NCBI RefSeq assembly: GCF_900013425.1
Contig: NZ_FBXK01000005.1
Location: 2,790,001 to 2,854,000 of the forward strand
Direction: 5' to 3'
Length of the DNA: 64,000 bases
Source of the DNA: Sphingobium sp. Z007
GTDB lineage: Bacteria; Pseudomonadota; Alphaproteobacteria; Sphingomonadales; Sphingomonadaceae
The position numbers and the translations under genes are program-made. The first letter of the stretch is position 1. Each line of letters begins with the position of its first letter. Shown here piece after piece: positions 1-7,560 of the stretch. The notes below the pieces were generated by a model that was not told the origin of the DNA, did not search any database, and saw only the letters and a program-made list of their open reading frames with translations.

Positions 1-633
1 CAGTGTCGGGCGTGGCAGAGCGAGCTTGGGCAGCGAGGGGCGTCGCAGCGCGATGATCGGCTTTTCCAGCGCCAGGCTGCGATAGCAGGCGAACAGGCCG
101 GTAATCAGGGCGATGACGATAAGGACGCCGGTGATCCAGGGCGCGGCGGCGGGCGCCTGCGCGCTGAGGCTGGCGATGCCCTTGGCGACGACCAGGCCGA
201 TTACGCCGCCCCAACCGGCAGGCAGGCCGACCAGCGGCGCGCTCTGAAACAAGGCGAGCGCGATGCCGATCAGGACGATGCCCAGCAGGCATTTGCCGAA
301 CTGCCCTTTCCATTCGCTCATATCCTGGTCGCCCCACAGGCGGCGAGCGGTGACGGCCATCAGCGGCAGGATCAGCGCGACCGGCACACCCAGCAGCCAG
401 AGCAGGAAATCGGCGGTCCAAGCGCCAGGCGCCTGCATGATATTGGCGACATGATCGCCCGCGACGGTGTTCATCGACGGGTCGCTTGGCGCGTAGCTGA
501 GCAGCGCCAGCGCCAGGAACAGGGTCGCCAGCATAAGCGTGATCGCGCCGATCAGCGCGCCGCTGCGCATAAGGCTGCGCTTCAACATTTCGCGCCATTC
601 CGGCGTACGTTTCACGGTGCGGCCGACGGCCAT
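1..633 (-). CDS. ftsK: DNA translocase FtsK, N-terminal part (runs off the left edge)
   Basis: Partial gene: 211 codons are visible and the frame is open through position 1, so the linker, RecA-like motor and DNA-reading gamma domain lie outside the window. FtsK sits at the septum and pumps chromosome ends toward dif during division. The visible part has a basic start, then hydrophobic stretches at about residues 25-46, 74-95, 114-133, 140-156 (weak) and 166-183, fitting the FtsK membrane domain. The segment SYAPSDPSMNT (residues 47-57) closely resembles the periplasmic loop usual after the first helix of FtsK. The start is the ATG at 633. No ATPase motif can be seen here, so the call rests on topology and that loop. 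Confidence 0.82.
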   Translation of the reverse strand, partial: MAVGRTVKRTPEWREMLKRSLMRSGALIGAITLMLATLFLALALLSYAPSDPSMNTVAGDHVANIMQAPGAWTADFLLWLLGVPVALILPLMAVTARRLWGDQDMSEWKGQFGKCLLGIVLIGIALALFQSAPLVGLPAGWGGVIGLVVAKGIASLSAQAPAAAPWITGVLIVIALITGLFACYRSLALEKPIIALRRPSLPKLALPRPTL

Positions 634-667
634 AATCCTGCTTGTCCCCCAAATGTTCCGTTTCGGC

Positions 668-697
668 ACAATGAACCCGACGGCGAGTCCGCGTCAA
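668..697 (-). promoter_or_regulatory. possible sigma70-type promoter for ftsK
   Basis: On the minus strand a TTGACG box (692-697) is followed, 18 bases on, by CATTGT (668-673), about 35 bases before the ftsK start codon. The -35 match is good and the -10 match is weak. This is a pattern call only. Confidence 0.35.
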
Positions 698-731
698 GTA
701 TGCGTCCGATCGGCTCGTCCCGCGCGCACGA

Positions 732-1214
732 TCAGAGCGCGGCGAGCGCCGCCAGCGTGTCGCCATCGACCCGCTGCACCGTCCATTCGTCCATCGCCTT
801 AGCGCCTAGCAACCGGTAGAAGGCGATGGCGGGTTCGTTCCAGTCCAGAACCGACCATTCGAGCCGGGCGCAATCGCGCTCGATCGCCAGTGCGGCCAGG
901 CGCGCGAGCAACGCCTTCCCCGCGCCCAGGCCGCGCGCATCCGGCAGGACGAACAGATCCTCCAGATAGATGCCCGGCCGCGCTTCGAAGGTCGAGAAAT
1001 TGTGGAAGAAAAGAGCGAAGCCGACCGCCCGGCCTTGATGCTCCGCGATCAGCACCTCCGCCATGGGGCGCGGACCAAACAGATAGCGGGCGAGCGTGGC
1101 GCGATCCGCCTTCACCGCATGGGCGAGCCGCTCATAGTCGGCCAATGCCAGGATGAAATCGTGTATGGTGCCGATATCGTCGGCCTGCGCGTCGCGAATG
1201 ATGATGCCCGTCAT
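732..1214 (-). CDS. GNAT family N-acetyltransferase
   Basis: A 160-residue single-domain acetyltransferase of the Gcn5-related fold, expected to move an acetyl group from acetyl-CoA to an amine; the acceptor is unknown. The pyrophosphate-binding motif RGLGAG is at residues 94-99, preceded by the strand YLEDLFVLPDA, and the C-terminal NEPAIAFYRLLGA segment (about 126-138) is the usual motif B of small-molecule acetyltransferases. It resembles the diamine/spermidine acetyltransferase-like subgroup, but substrate cannot be read from sequence. Its start overlaps the stop of the upstream DMT transporter gene by 4 bases, so the two are probably translated from one message. Confidence 0.88.
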   Translation of the reverse strand: MTGIIIRDAQADDIGTIHDFILALADYERLAHAVKADRATLARYLFGPRPMAEVLIAEHQGRAVGFALFFHNFSTFEARPGIYLEDLFVLPDARGLGAGKALLARLAALAIERDCARLEWSVLDWNEPAIAFYRLLGAKAMDEWTVQRVDGDTLAALAAL

Positions 1215-2110
1215 GCCGTTCCCGCTTCCACATGGGCAACCGCTGCCCCCTTGCTGCGCGCGGCGATAAGGCAGCCGGCGACGATGAGCAATGCGCCCGC
1301 GACGGTCGTAAGCGTCAGCCGCTCGCCAAAGGCCAGCCAGCCGACGATCGCCGCCCAGAAGAACGCGCTATATTCGACCGGGATCAGCCGCTGCGCTTCC
1401 GCCCGCGCATAGGCCCAGGACAGGGCGGCCAGCGAGGTGAACGCCAAGGTCGCCGCCAGCAGCACAAGGGGGGCGGCCGTGATGGGGGGCGCATGGGCAA
1501 GCCACGGCGCACCGAGCGAAAAGACGCCGAGCATGACGAGATGCTGGAAGAAGGCGACCTCGATTGGGGAAGCGACCTGCGCCTGTTGCCGCTGGATGAT
1601 GAGGTTCCAGGCGAAGAGGATGGCGGACGCCAGCACGGCGCCAGCCCCCAATAGCGCGTCAGCGTCATAGACGCCCTGAAGCCGGCCCGACAGAATGACC
1701 GCTACCCCCACCAGCCCCAGCAGCGACGCCATGACAGCCTGTCGGCCGACGCTTTCCTTGAGCAGCAGCGCGGCCAGATAGAGGGCGATCAGCGGCGCGA
1801 TGAAGGACAGCGCGATCGCTTCGGCCAGCGGCATCCGCATGAGCGCCCAAAAGAAGAGCGCGGCCATCAGCGCGACCACCGTTCCGCGCAGCAGATGGAT
1901 GCGCAGCACCGCGCGCGACGGCCAGCGCTGGCGGGTGAGCAGCATCAGGACGAGGCCCAGAATGGTGCCGGTGACCGCGCGCCAGAACAGGGCGTTGTAC
2001 AGGCCGATGGCCAGGCTAAGCCCCTTCATCGCCGCGTCCATCACCGAGAAGAGCGCGACGCCGGCGCAGCAGACGGCGAAGGGAATGGCGAAGCTGTGAG
2101 CGGTGCGCAT
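1211..2110 (-). CDS. DMT superfamily transporter (EamA family)
   Basis: A 299-residue inner-membrane protein with about ten hydrophobic helices arranged as two EamA repeats, the architecture of the drug/metabolite transporter superfamily. Such proteins export amino acids, nucleobases or other small metabolites; the substrate is not predictable here. The first repeat begins with an SVMDAAMKG-type segment near residue 23 and the second half contains the SLAALSWAYARAEAQRLIPVEY region (about 228-249) typical of the family. The C-terminus is short, basic and presumably cytoplasmic. It lies directly upstream of and overlaps the GNAT gene by 4 bases, suggesting a two-gene operon. Confidence 0.88.
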   Translation of the reverse strand: MRTAHSFAIPFAVCCAGVALFSVMDAAMKGLSLAIGLYNALFWRAVTGTILGLVLMLLTRQRWPSRAVLRIHLLRGTVVALMAALFFWALMRMPLAEAIALSFIAPLIALYLAALLLKESVGRQAVMASLLGLVGVAVILSGRLQGVYDADALLGAGAVLASAILFAWNLIIQRQQAQVASPIEVAFFQHLVMLGVFSLGAPWLAHAPPITAAPLVLLAATLAFTSLAALSWAYARAEAQRLIPVEYSAFFWAAIVGWLAFGERLTLTTVAGALLIVAGCLIAARSKGAAVAHVEAGTA

Positions 2111-2131
2111 CAGGAATCAGCGAATCAGAGA

Positions 2132-2509
2132 TCAGCGAATCAGGCGGATATCGACACCGATGTCGAGGTCGGCCCAGAGGCGATCGGCGGTCAGGACCGG
2201 CACGTTCAATGTCTGTGCCAGCGCCAGGCAGGCGCGATCCCCCAAGGACAGCCCCCTATGTCGGGTGAGGGGCCGCAGATTCGCAGCCGCGATCGCCTGA
2301 TCGCGATCAAAGGCGTTGATACTGACGCCAAAGCGTTCGATTTGCAGGGTCAGCCCGTCCGCCGAATGTTCGTTAGCGACGCCGCGTTCAATGACTTCCG
2401 AGAGATTGACGGAAGACATGACGGCATTGCGTGCGACCGGAAGCACGACTTCACCGCCCCTTTCGTCCAAGAGCAGCGCAAGCAAGGCGGAACTGTCGAG
2501 AACGATCAA
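2132..2509 (-). CDS. PIN-domain ribonuclease toxin, VapC type
   Basis: A 125-residue PIN-domain protein. The four acidic residues that bind metal in VapC-like nucleases are present: D5 in VLDSSALLALL, E38 in NLSEV, D91 in LGDRACLALA and D109 in LTADRLWAD. The family cleaves RNA, often specific tRNAs or rRNA, when freed from its antitoxin. The gene overlaps the end of the upstream AbrB/MazE-type antitoxin gene by 4 bases, the normal antitoxin-first arrangement. The length is standard for VapC and no disruption is seen, so it should be active. The RNA target cannot be inferred. Confidence 0.9.
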   Translation of the reverse strand: MIVLDSSALLALLLDERGGEVVLPVARNAVMSSVNLSEVIERGVANEHSADGLTLQIERFGVSINAFDRDQAIAAANLRPLTRHRGLSLGDRACLALAQTLNVPVLTADRLWADLDIGVDIRLIR

Positions 2510-2754
2510 TCCGCTTCACCCCACATGGCCCGTCGTTCAGCCAAAAACTGATCGACCGAATAATCATGACCTACTGCGGCGCGAATCTTCGCCTGCACGT
2601 CGCGCACCACCTGAAGATAGGATTTCAGCACTAAAGAGCCGGACATGTCCCGCTCGATGACAAGGGTGTCGCCGTCCTTGATTCCGAGTTCGCGACGCAG
2701 TTCCGCTGGAATGACGATCTTTCCGCCCGATATGACTTTCGCGCTGTAGGACAT
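2506..2754 (-). CDS. AbrB/MazE-type antitoxin of a VapBC-like module
   Basis: An 82-residue protein with an N-terminal swapped-hairpin (SpoVT/AbrB) DNA-binding domain: the pattern AKVISGGKIVIPAELRREL followed by GIKDGDTLVIE is characteristic. The C-terminal part (about 50-82) is helical and acidic at the end, as expected for the toxin-wrapping region. It should neutralise the PIN-domain toxin encoded immediately downstream and repress its own promoter. I use the ATG at 2754 because a GGGAGG sequence lies just upstream of it; an in-frame ATG at 2784 lacks such a site. The toxin start overlaps this stop by 4 bases. Confidence 0.88.
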   Translation of the reverse strand: MSYSAKVISGGKIVIPAELRRELGIKDGDTLVIERDMSGSLVLKSYLQVVRDVQAKIRAAVGHDYSVDQFLAERRAMWGEAD

Positions 2755-2807
2755 GATGACCTCCCGATACCTGAGTAATAGCATAGGTCCGAAAGACGAA
2801 ACAGGTC

Positions 2808-3968
2808 CTACTCCGCCGCCTCCGCCTTGCCCGCGTCGGTCATGTCAGCTTCCGCCTTGGCCGCCTCGATCTCCGCCGCCTTGGCTTCGACCAAGCGGAC
2901 GATATGGTCGACCATGCCTTCGTCCTGGATCACATGGTCGGTGATGCCCGACAGATAGACCATGTGCTTGCCCGCCCCACCGCCAGTCAGGCCGATGTCC
3001 GTCTCGCGCGCTTCGCCGGGGCCGTTGACGACGCAGCCCAGCACCGAGAGCGAGAGCGGCGTGTGGATATGCTGAAGCCGTTCCTCCAGCGCCTGCACGG
3101 TGCGGATGACGTCAAAGCCCTGGCGCGCGCAGGAGGGGCAGGAGATGACTTTCACGCCGCGGGTGCGGATGCCCAGCGACTTGAGGATTTCATAGCCGAC
3201 CCGGACTTCCTCTTCGGGTTCGGCGGAGAGGGAGACGCGGATCGTGTCGCCGATCCCGGCCCAGAGCAGGTTGCCGATGCCGATCGCGCTTTTCACCGTG
3301 CCACCGATCAGGCCGCCAGCCTCGGTGATACCCAGATGCAGCGGGCAATCGACCGCGTCGGCCAGTTGCATATAGGCGGCGACGGCAAGGAAGACGTCGC
3401 TGGCCTTTACCGCAACCTTATATTCGTGGAAATCCTGATCCTGCAGCAGCTTAATATGGTCGAGCGCGGATTCGACCAGCGCTTCGGGACAGGGCTCGCC
3501 ATATTTTTCGAGCAAATCCTTCTCCAGCGACCCGGCATTGACGCCGATGCGGATCGAGCAGCCATTGGCCTTGGCCGCGTCGACCACTTCCTTCACCCGC
3601 TTTTCCGACCCGATATTGCCCGGATTGATGCGCAGGCAGGCGGCGCCGGCGTCGGCGGCTTCCAGCGCGCGCTTATAATGGAAGTGGATGTCGGCGACGA
3701 TCGGCACGCGAACGGCACGGACGATCTGTTTCAGCGCCGCAGTGGACTCTTCGTCAGGACAGGAGACGCGGATGATATCCACGCCCGCTTCCTCGCACCG
3801 GCGGATCTGCTCGATCGTACCCTTGACGTCATGGGTCAGCGTGTTGGTCATGGTCTGGACCGTGACCGGTGCGTCGCCACCGACGGGCACATTGCCGACC
3901 ATGATCTGGCGCGATTTCCGCCGCGCTATGTCGCGCCAGGGGCGCAGGCCGGGATTATGGTCGGACAT
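2808..3968 (-). CDS. ispG: 4-hydroxy-3-methylbut-2-enyl diphosphate synthase (flavodoxin)
   Basis: IspG (GcpE) makes HMBPP from methylerythritol cyclodiphosphate in the MEP isoprenoid pathway, using a [4Fe-4S] cluster and reduced flavodoxin or ferredoxin. The 386-residue protein has the TIM-barrel start [16 protein letters not shown] and the cluster ligands C277 and C280 (CPSC) and C312, E319 (GCVVNGPGE). The last 25 residues are an Ala/Glu/Lys-rich tail of no known function. The start at 3968 lies only a few bases after a strong hairpin that probably ends the upstream FadL-type gene, and the only plausible ribosome-binding site (GGAG) is inside that hairpin's 3' arm. Confidence 0.97.
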   Translation of the reverse strand: MSDHNPGLRPWRDIARRKSRQIMVGNVPVGGDAPVTVQTMTNTLTHDVKGTIEQIRRCEEAGVDIIRVSCPDEESTAALKQIVRAVRVPIVADIHFHYKRALEAADAGAACLRINPGNIGSEKRVKEVVDAAKANGCSIRIGVNAGSLEKDLLEKYGEPCPEALVESALDHIKLLQDQDFHEYKVAVKASDVFLAVAAYMQLADAVDCPLHLGITEAGGLIGGTVKSAIGIGNLLWAGIGDTIRVSLSAEPEEEVRVGYEILKSLGIRTRGVKVISCPSCARQGFDVIRTVQALEERLQHIHTPLSLSVLGCVVNGPGEARETDIGLTGGGAGKHMVYLSGITDHVIQDEGMVDHIVRLVEAKAAEIEAAKAEADMTDAGKAEAAE

Positions 3969-3970
3969 GC

Positions 3971-4000
3971 AAAAGGGGCTCCGTAAGCTACGGAGCCCCT
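3971..4000 (-). terminator. intrinsic terminator of the FadL-type gene, overlapping the ispG leader
   Basis: A perfect 12-bp stem (3974-3985 with 3989-4000) and a 3-base loop; read on the minus strand it is followed by TTTT. It lies 21 bp past the porin stop codon and ends two bases before the ispG start codon. The 3' arm holds GGAG about ten bases before the ispG ATG, so it may also control ispG translation. Confidence 0.75.
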
Positions 4001-4020
4001 ATAGGGATGTTCCGATCCGA

Positions 4021-5322
4021 TTAGAAGCGCAGCGTCGCCGATGCCGCGATCTGGTCCGCATTGCCACTGGTTTGGGCCAGCGTCGTGGCGGTGACGGTAG
4101 CGGGCAACGGGAAATAGCTGTCCGGGCGGATGATGTTCGCCTTTTCCACGAAAGTATGGGCGTAGCTAAGGTTGAGGGCGAAGGCATCCGACATGTTCCA
4201 CGTTGCGCCGCCGGTCAGCCAGACGCGATCGCCGTCGGGGACGCGCGTGGTCAGATATTGCGGATTGGTGGGCGACCGGTCGAACATTGTGCCTGCGCGC
4301 AGGGTGAAGGCCGGGCTGACATCATATTCGCCGCCGACGCTGACCGAATAGCTGTCCTTATAGTCCAGTTCCTTGTTGGTCGTGCCGGCGGCCGATGTGA
4401 CGGCGATGCCCTTGAACTTCGACCAGTTATACCATTTGCCGGTGACCATCGCGCGCAGTTGCGGCGTCAGCTTGTGCATCATGGAGACGGTGACGATGTC
4501 GGGCAGGTCCAGCGGCGCGGTGGCGGCGAAGGATCCATTGCCTGCCGCAACCGGGCCGATCAGGCCCGACACGATCTGGGTGCCGGCCAGCGTGTGGCTG
4601 ACGCCGGACCGATAATGGACGCCCCAATTGGTGTCGCCGGTGGTGTAGAAGAGGCCGGCGTTCCAGCCGACGGACCAGTCGTCGCCCTTCAGACTGGCGA
4701 AGCCGTCAGTGGTGGCGAGCGGGGACAGCTGCGGCAGCGCATTGGTCAGCGTGGCCTTGACATATTGCACGTCGACGCCGCCGCCGATCGACAGATTGTC
4801 GGTCAGCTTATAGGCAGCCGATGGCTGGATATTATAGGTTTTAAGGTCGGTGTAGAGCGAATCGTAACGGCCGAAAAAGCCGTCATCATATTCCAGTTTC
4901 AGGCCGAACGGCGCGTTGACGCCCAGGCCAACCCAGAGCCGGTCGCTGACCTGCGCGCTCGCATAGAAGCTGGGGATGGGGATGACGCTTTCGAACGGAT
5001 TGCCGCCGTCATTGCCGCCCACTGGGACCGACAGGGGCGATCCGGGGATAGTGCGGCGGGTGCCGCGGTTGGTCTGGTGCGCCGATGCGAACAGCGCGAC
5101 GCCGCCGACCGAGGTCTGGATGCCATCTAGCTGCGTCATCGCGGCCGGATTGAAATAGATGGTGGACGGATCGTCGCCAGCCGCGGCACCGCCCGACAGC
5201 GCGCGCCCGGTTTCCTTGGGCGATTGTTCCTGCAGGTAGAAGCCGCCGGCGAAGGCCGGGGTCGACGCCAGCATGGCGCCGGTCAGGAGAAAAGCGGAAA
5301 AATGGCGACCGCGAAGCAACAT
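4021..5322 (-). CDS. outer-membrane transport protein, OmpP1/FadL/TodX family
   Basis: A 433-residue outer-membrane beta-barrel of the FadL family, which lets hydrophobic molecules such as long-chain fatty acids or aromatic hydrocarbons diffuse laterally into the membrane. A signal peptide (hydrophobic core then TPAFA) precedes the mature start GGFYLQEQSPKETGRA, the plug segment typical of the family, followed by the conserved STIYFNPAAMTQL region. The C-terminus ends in aromatic Phe (SATLRF), as barrels recognised by BamA do. I prefer the ATG at 5322, preceded by GAGG, over an in-frame ATG at 5343 that has no such site. The substrate is not known. Confidence 0.9.
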   Translation of the reverse strand: MLLRGRHFSAFLLTGAMLASTPAFAGGFYLQEQSPKETGRALSGGAAAGDDPSTIYFNPAAMTQLDGIQTSVGGVALFASAHQTNRGTRRTIPGSPLSVPVGGNDGGNPFESVIPIPSFYASAQVSDRLWVGLGVNAPFGLKLEYDDGFFGRYDSLYTDLKTYNIQPSAAYKLTDNLSIGGGVDVQYVKATLTNALPQLSPLATTDGFASLKGDDWSVGWNAGLFYTTGDTNWGVHYRSGVSHTLAGTQIVSGLIGPVAAGNGSFAATAPLDLPDIVTVSMMHKLTPQLRAMVTGKWYNWSKFKGIAVTSAAGTTNKELDYKDSYSVSVGGEYDVSPAFTLRAGTMFDRSPTNPQYLTTRVPDGDRVWLTGGATWNMSDAFALNLSYAHTFVEKANIIRPDSYFPLPATVTATTLAQTSGNADQIAASATLRF

Positions 5323-5401
5323 GGCAGATCCTCTACTGGGCATGATCTGGGCCTTCGTCTGCAGCGCTCGAACGCCCGACCGGCCCTTTGGACGCAGACC
5401 G

Positions 5402-5431
5402 ATTATCAGGATTGTGGTTAAATTCCAGTAA
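5402..5431 (-). promoter_or_regulatory. possible promoter of the FadL-type gene
   Basis: On the minus strand TTACTG (5426-5431) and GATAAT (5402-5407) are separated by 18 bases, with a TSS expected near 5395, about 70 bases before the start codon. The same GATAAT -10 hexamer occurs in the putative promoter of the neighbouring candidate RNA. Confidence 0.4.
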
Positions 5432-5528
5432 GCGGATCGCCCGATTCATCGCATATCCAGGCCCCTGGCTATGGTCGTATCAGTGCGACGCTACGGCAAC
5501 AGGGCAGGAATGCTGTCTGATCCAGACG

Positions 5529-5555
5529 AAAAAAAAGCCGCCCCGAAGGACGGCC
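5529..5555 (-). terminator. intrinsic terminator ending the candidate small RNA / phosphomannomutase message
   Basis: GCCGTCC pairs with GGGCGGC (one G:U) around a TTCG-like loop, followed on the minus strand by a run of eight Ts. It ends about 190 bp after the phosphomannomutase stop codon, which is far for a simple 3' end and supports a separate short transcript. Confidence 0.75.
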
Positions 5556-5714
5556 TTGAAGTTTTAGGAGAGGATGCCTGAAAGGCCCGATCCTTTTGCG
5601 GTGCAGCGCAGATTGTCGCAAATGCGAAACATGGAAGGACGATTGCGTTTTCTGCAATCCTTGTCTGCGGCGCTTCTTTCCGTAAGGGAAAGTTGCGACA
5701 CAAAACGCATAACG
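5529..5714 (-). ncRNA. candidate structured small RNA between the phosphomannomutase and FadL-type genes
   Basis: The 424-bp gap between the porin start and the phosphomannomutase stop holds no convincing ORF, but on the minus strand it shows a chain of hairpins: 5676-5692 (CTTTCC/GGAAAG), 5635-5662 (AAGGA/TCCTT around GATTGC/GCAATC), 5572-5593 (GGAT/ATCC with GCCT/AGGC), then a GC stem at 5537-5554 followed by eight Ts (5529-5536). A promoter-like CTGAAA-17-GATAAT pair (5745-5750, 5722-5727) would start a transcript near 5714. Between the last two hairpins is an unpaired ATCCTCTCCT. It could instead be the 3' UTR of the upstream gene. No known RNA family was recognised. Confidence 0.5.
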
Positions 5715-5746
5715 ACGCCAAATTATCAGACGTCTATAGGTATTTT

Positions 5747-7123
5747 TCAGGCCGATATGGCGCGCACTACGTTCGAATCGGCCAGTTGCGCATCCATTTG
5801 CGCGACTAACCGGGTCAGGCCCGCCGCATCGGACGATTCGGCGCGCGCCACCAAAGCCGCCTCGGTATTGGACGCGCGCAGCAGCCACCAGCCGTCGGCG
5901 GTGCGGACCCGCGCGCCGTCGATGGCACAGATATCGGCGCCCGCGGCCTGCAACCGGGCGAGGATTTCGGCGATCACCGCGAACTTGCGCGCTTCGGCCA
6001 CGGGGAAGCGCCACTCGGGGGTGATGACGCTGGTCGGCATCGCATCGTGCAGCACGGTCAGGTTCTGCCCCAGCGATCCCACGGCACGGATCAGCCGAAC
6101 GGCAGCGTAAAGGCCGTCGTCATAACCGGGATAATCGTCGGCAAAGAAGAAATGGCCGGTGGTTTCACCGCCTAGCGGGCTGCCAATCTGCTTCATTCTG
6201 GACTTGATATGGCTGTGGCCGGTCTTCCACATATCAGGCCGTCCCCCCAGCATCGCGATGCGGTCGAACAGGGTCTGGCTGGCCTTCACATCCGCCACGA
6301 TCGGCGCGCCGGGCCGCTTTTCCAGCACGATCTGCGCGAAAAGTCCGAGCAGTTGATCGCCTGCGATCGTCCGGCCCTGCCCGTCGATGACGCCGATCCG
6401 GTCGCCGTCGCCATCGAAAGCCACACCGAAATCGAGCCTTTTGGCGAGGACGAGCGTGCGCAGGCCGGCCAGGTTTCGTTCCTGGGAAGGATCGGGATGA
6501 TGATTGGGAAAATGGCCGTCTATATCGGTGAAGAGCAAATGATGCTCACCGGGGAGCAATTGCGTCAGGCGCTCCACCACCGGGCCAGCGGCGCCATTGC
6601 CCGCGTCCCAGCCGATGCGGCAGGCCGGCCCATCGAACCCAAGCATCAGGCGCGCAACATAGGCGTCCATCACGTCAGCCGTTTCGACCGCGCCGGTGCC
6701 CTGCTCCCAGTCGCCCGCCGCCGCGATAATGCCCAAGCGCTGAATGTCGTCCCCGAAAAACGGCGCATGACGGTGGACCAGCTTGAAGCCATTCTGGTCG
6801 CCGGGATTATGGCTGCCGGTTATCTGGATGCCGCCATCCACATCGCCGGTCACTTCGGCATGATATAGCATCGGCGTCGGGCCAAGGCCGATGCGCAGCA
6901 CGTCGATGCCGGTGGCGATCAATCCATCGACCAGTGCGCTTTCCAGCATCGGCGAACTCAGTCGCCCGTCATAGCCGACCGCGATATGTCGGCCCCCGGC
7001 GCGGGCGACGATCGTGCCGAAACTGCGGCCGAGCGCCCAGGCATCGGCGGCGTGCAGCGTATCGCCCACCCGGCCGCGCAGATCATAGTCGCGCAACAGC
7101 GTGGGATCGAAACGGTGGGTCAA
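5747..7123 (-). CDS. phosphomannomutase/phosphoglucomutase
   Basis: A 458-residue alpha-D-phosphohexomutase that interconverts hexose 6- and 1-phosphates, feeding GDP-mannose or UDP-glucose synthesis for surface polysaccharides. The phosphoserine loop TGSHNP is at residues 102-107 (S104), the metal-binding loop DGDGDR at 237-242, the sugar-binding GGETTGH segment near 317, and the phosphate-binding C-terminal domain contains RASNTEAAL. Length and order match the ManB/AlgC group, whose members often use both mannose and glucose, so specificity is open. It overlaps the upstream J-domain gene by 4 bases, giving an operon mipZ - J-protein - mutase. Confidence 0.93.
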   Translation of the reverse strand: MTHRFDPTLLRDYDLRGRVGDTLHAADAWALGRSFGTIVARAGGRHIAVGYDGRLSSPMLESALVDGLIATGIDVLRIGLGPTPMLYHAEVTGDVDGGIQITGSHNPGDQNGFKLVHRHAPFFGDDIQRLGIIAAAGDWEQGTGAVETADVMDAYVARLMLGFDGPACRIGWDAGNGAAGPVVERLTQLLPGEHHLLFTDIDGHFPNHHPDPSQERNLAGLRTLVLAKRLDFGVAFDGDGDRIGVIDGQGRTIAGDQLLGLFAQIVLEKRPGAPIVADVKASQTLFDRIAMLGGRPDMWKTGHSHIKSRMKQIGSPLGGETTGHFFFADDYPGYDDGLYAAVRLIRAVGSLGQNLTVLHDAMPTSVITPEWRFPVAEARKFAVIAEILARLQAAGADICAIDGARVRTADGWWLLRASNTEAALVARAESSDAAGLTRLVAQMDAQLADSNVVRAISA

Positions 7124-7560
7124 GGCTGCATGTGTTCGTCGAGCAGCAGGTCGCGCGCGGCGTTGATCTGGGCGGCGAGCGCTTCGGTGCCGCCCTTGTC
7201 GGGATGGACCGAGGCGATCAGGCGGCGATGGGCGGCGCGGATGGCGTTGGCGTCGGCATCAAGCGTCACGCCCAGCAGCGCGCGCGCCCTGGCGACGTCA
7301 TCGGCAAGCGGCGGGGCAACAGGCGCAGCGGGGCGCTTGCGGGCTTTTGCCTTCGCTTTTCTATTGCCCTGCTTGGCGAAGAACAGCGCCGCGCCAATCA
7401 GCAACGGCGCGCCGATCACCGGCTTGCCCTTGGCCGCCAGCACCGCGCCCACCAGCGCCACGCCCAACGCCATGCCATCCTTCGCCGTCATGCGTTGCAG
7501 CTTTCCCGTCCAGATCAGCCAGATCGCAACAGCGGCGATAAGGAGTGTCAGCACGCCCAT
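7120..7560 (-). CDS. membrane-anchored J-domain protein
   Basis: A 146-residue protein with hydrophobic segments at about residues 3-17, 30-43 and 48-62, a basic Lys/Arg/Ala linker, and a C-terminal J domain whose HPD tripeptide is at 119-121 (SVHPDKGG). J domains stimulate the ATPase of DnaK-type chaperones, so this probably recruits DnaK to the inner membrane. There is no zinc-finger or substrate-binding region of full DnaJ. It sits between mipZ (stop and start share one base) and the phosphomannomutase (4-base overlap), so the three are co-transcribed. Client proteins are unknown. Confidence 0.85.
   Translation of the reverse strand: MGVLTLLIAAVAIWLIWTGKLQRMTAKDGMALGVALVGAVLAAKGKPVIGAPLLIGAALFFAKQGNRKAKAKARKRPAAPVAPPLADDVARARALLGVTLDADANAIRAAHRRLIASVHPDKGGTEALAAQINAARDLLLDEHMQP

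Noticed and set aside
2904..3986. 360-codon plus-strand frame opposite ispG
   Set aside because: Shadow of IspG, whose cluster ligands and length are complete.
5491..5721. 76-codon minus-strand ORF within the candidate small RNA
   Set aside because: No good ribosome-binding site, no conserved-looking composition, and it runs through the hairpins and terminator.
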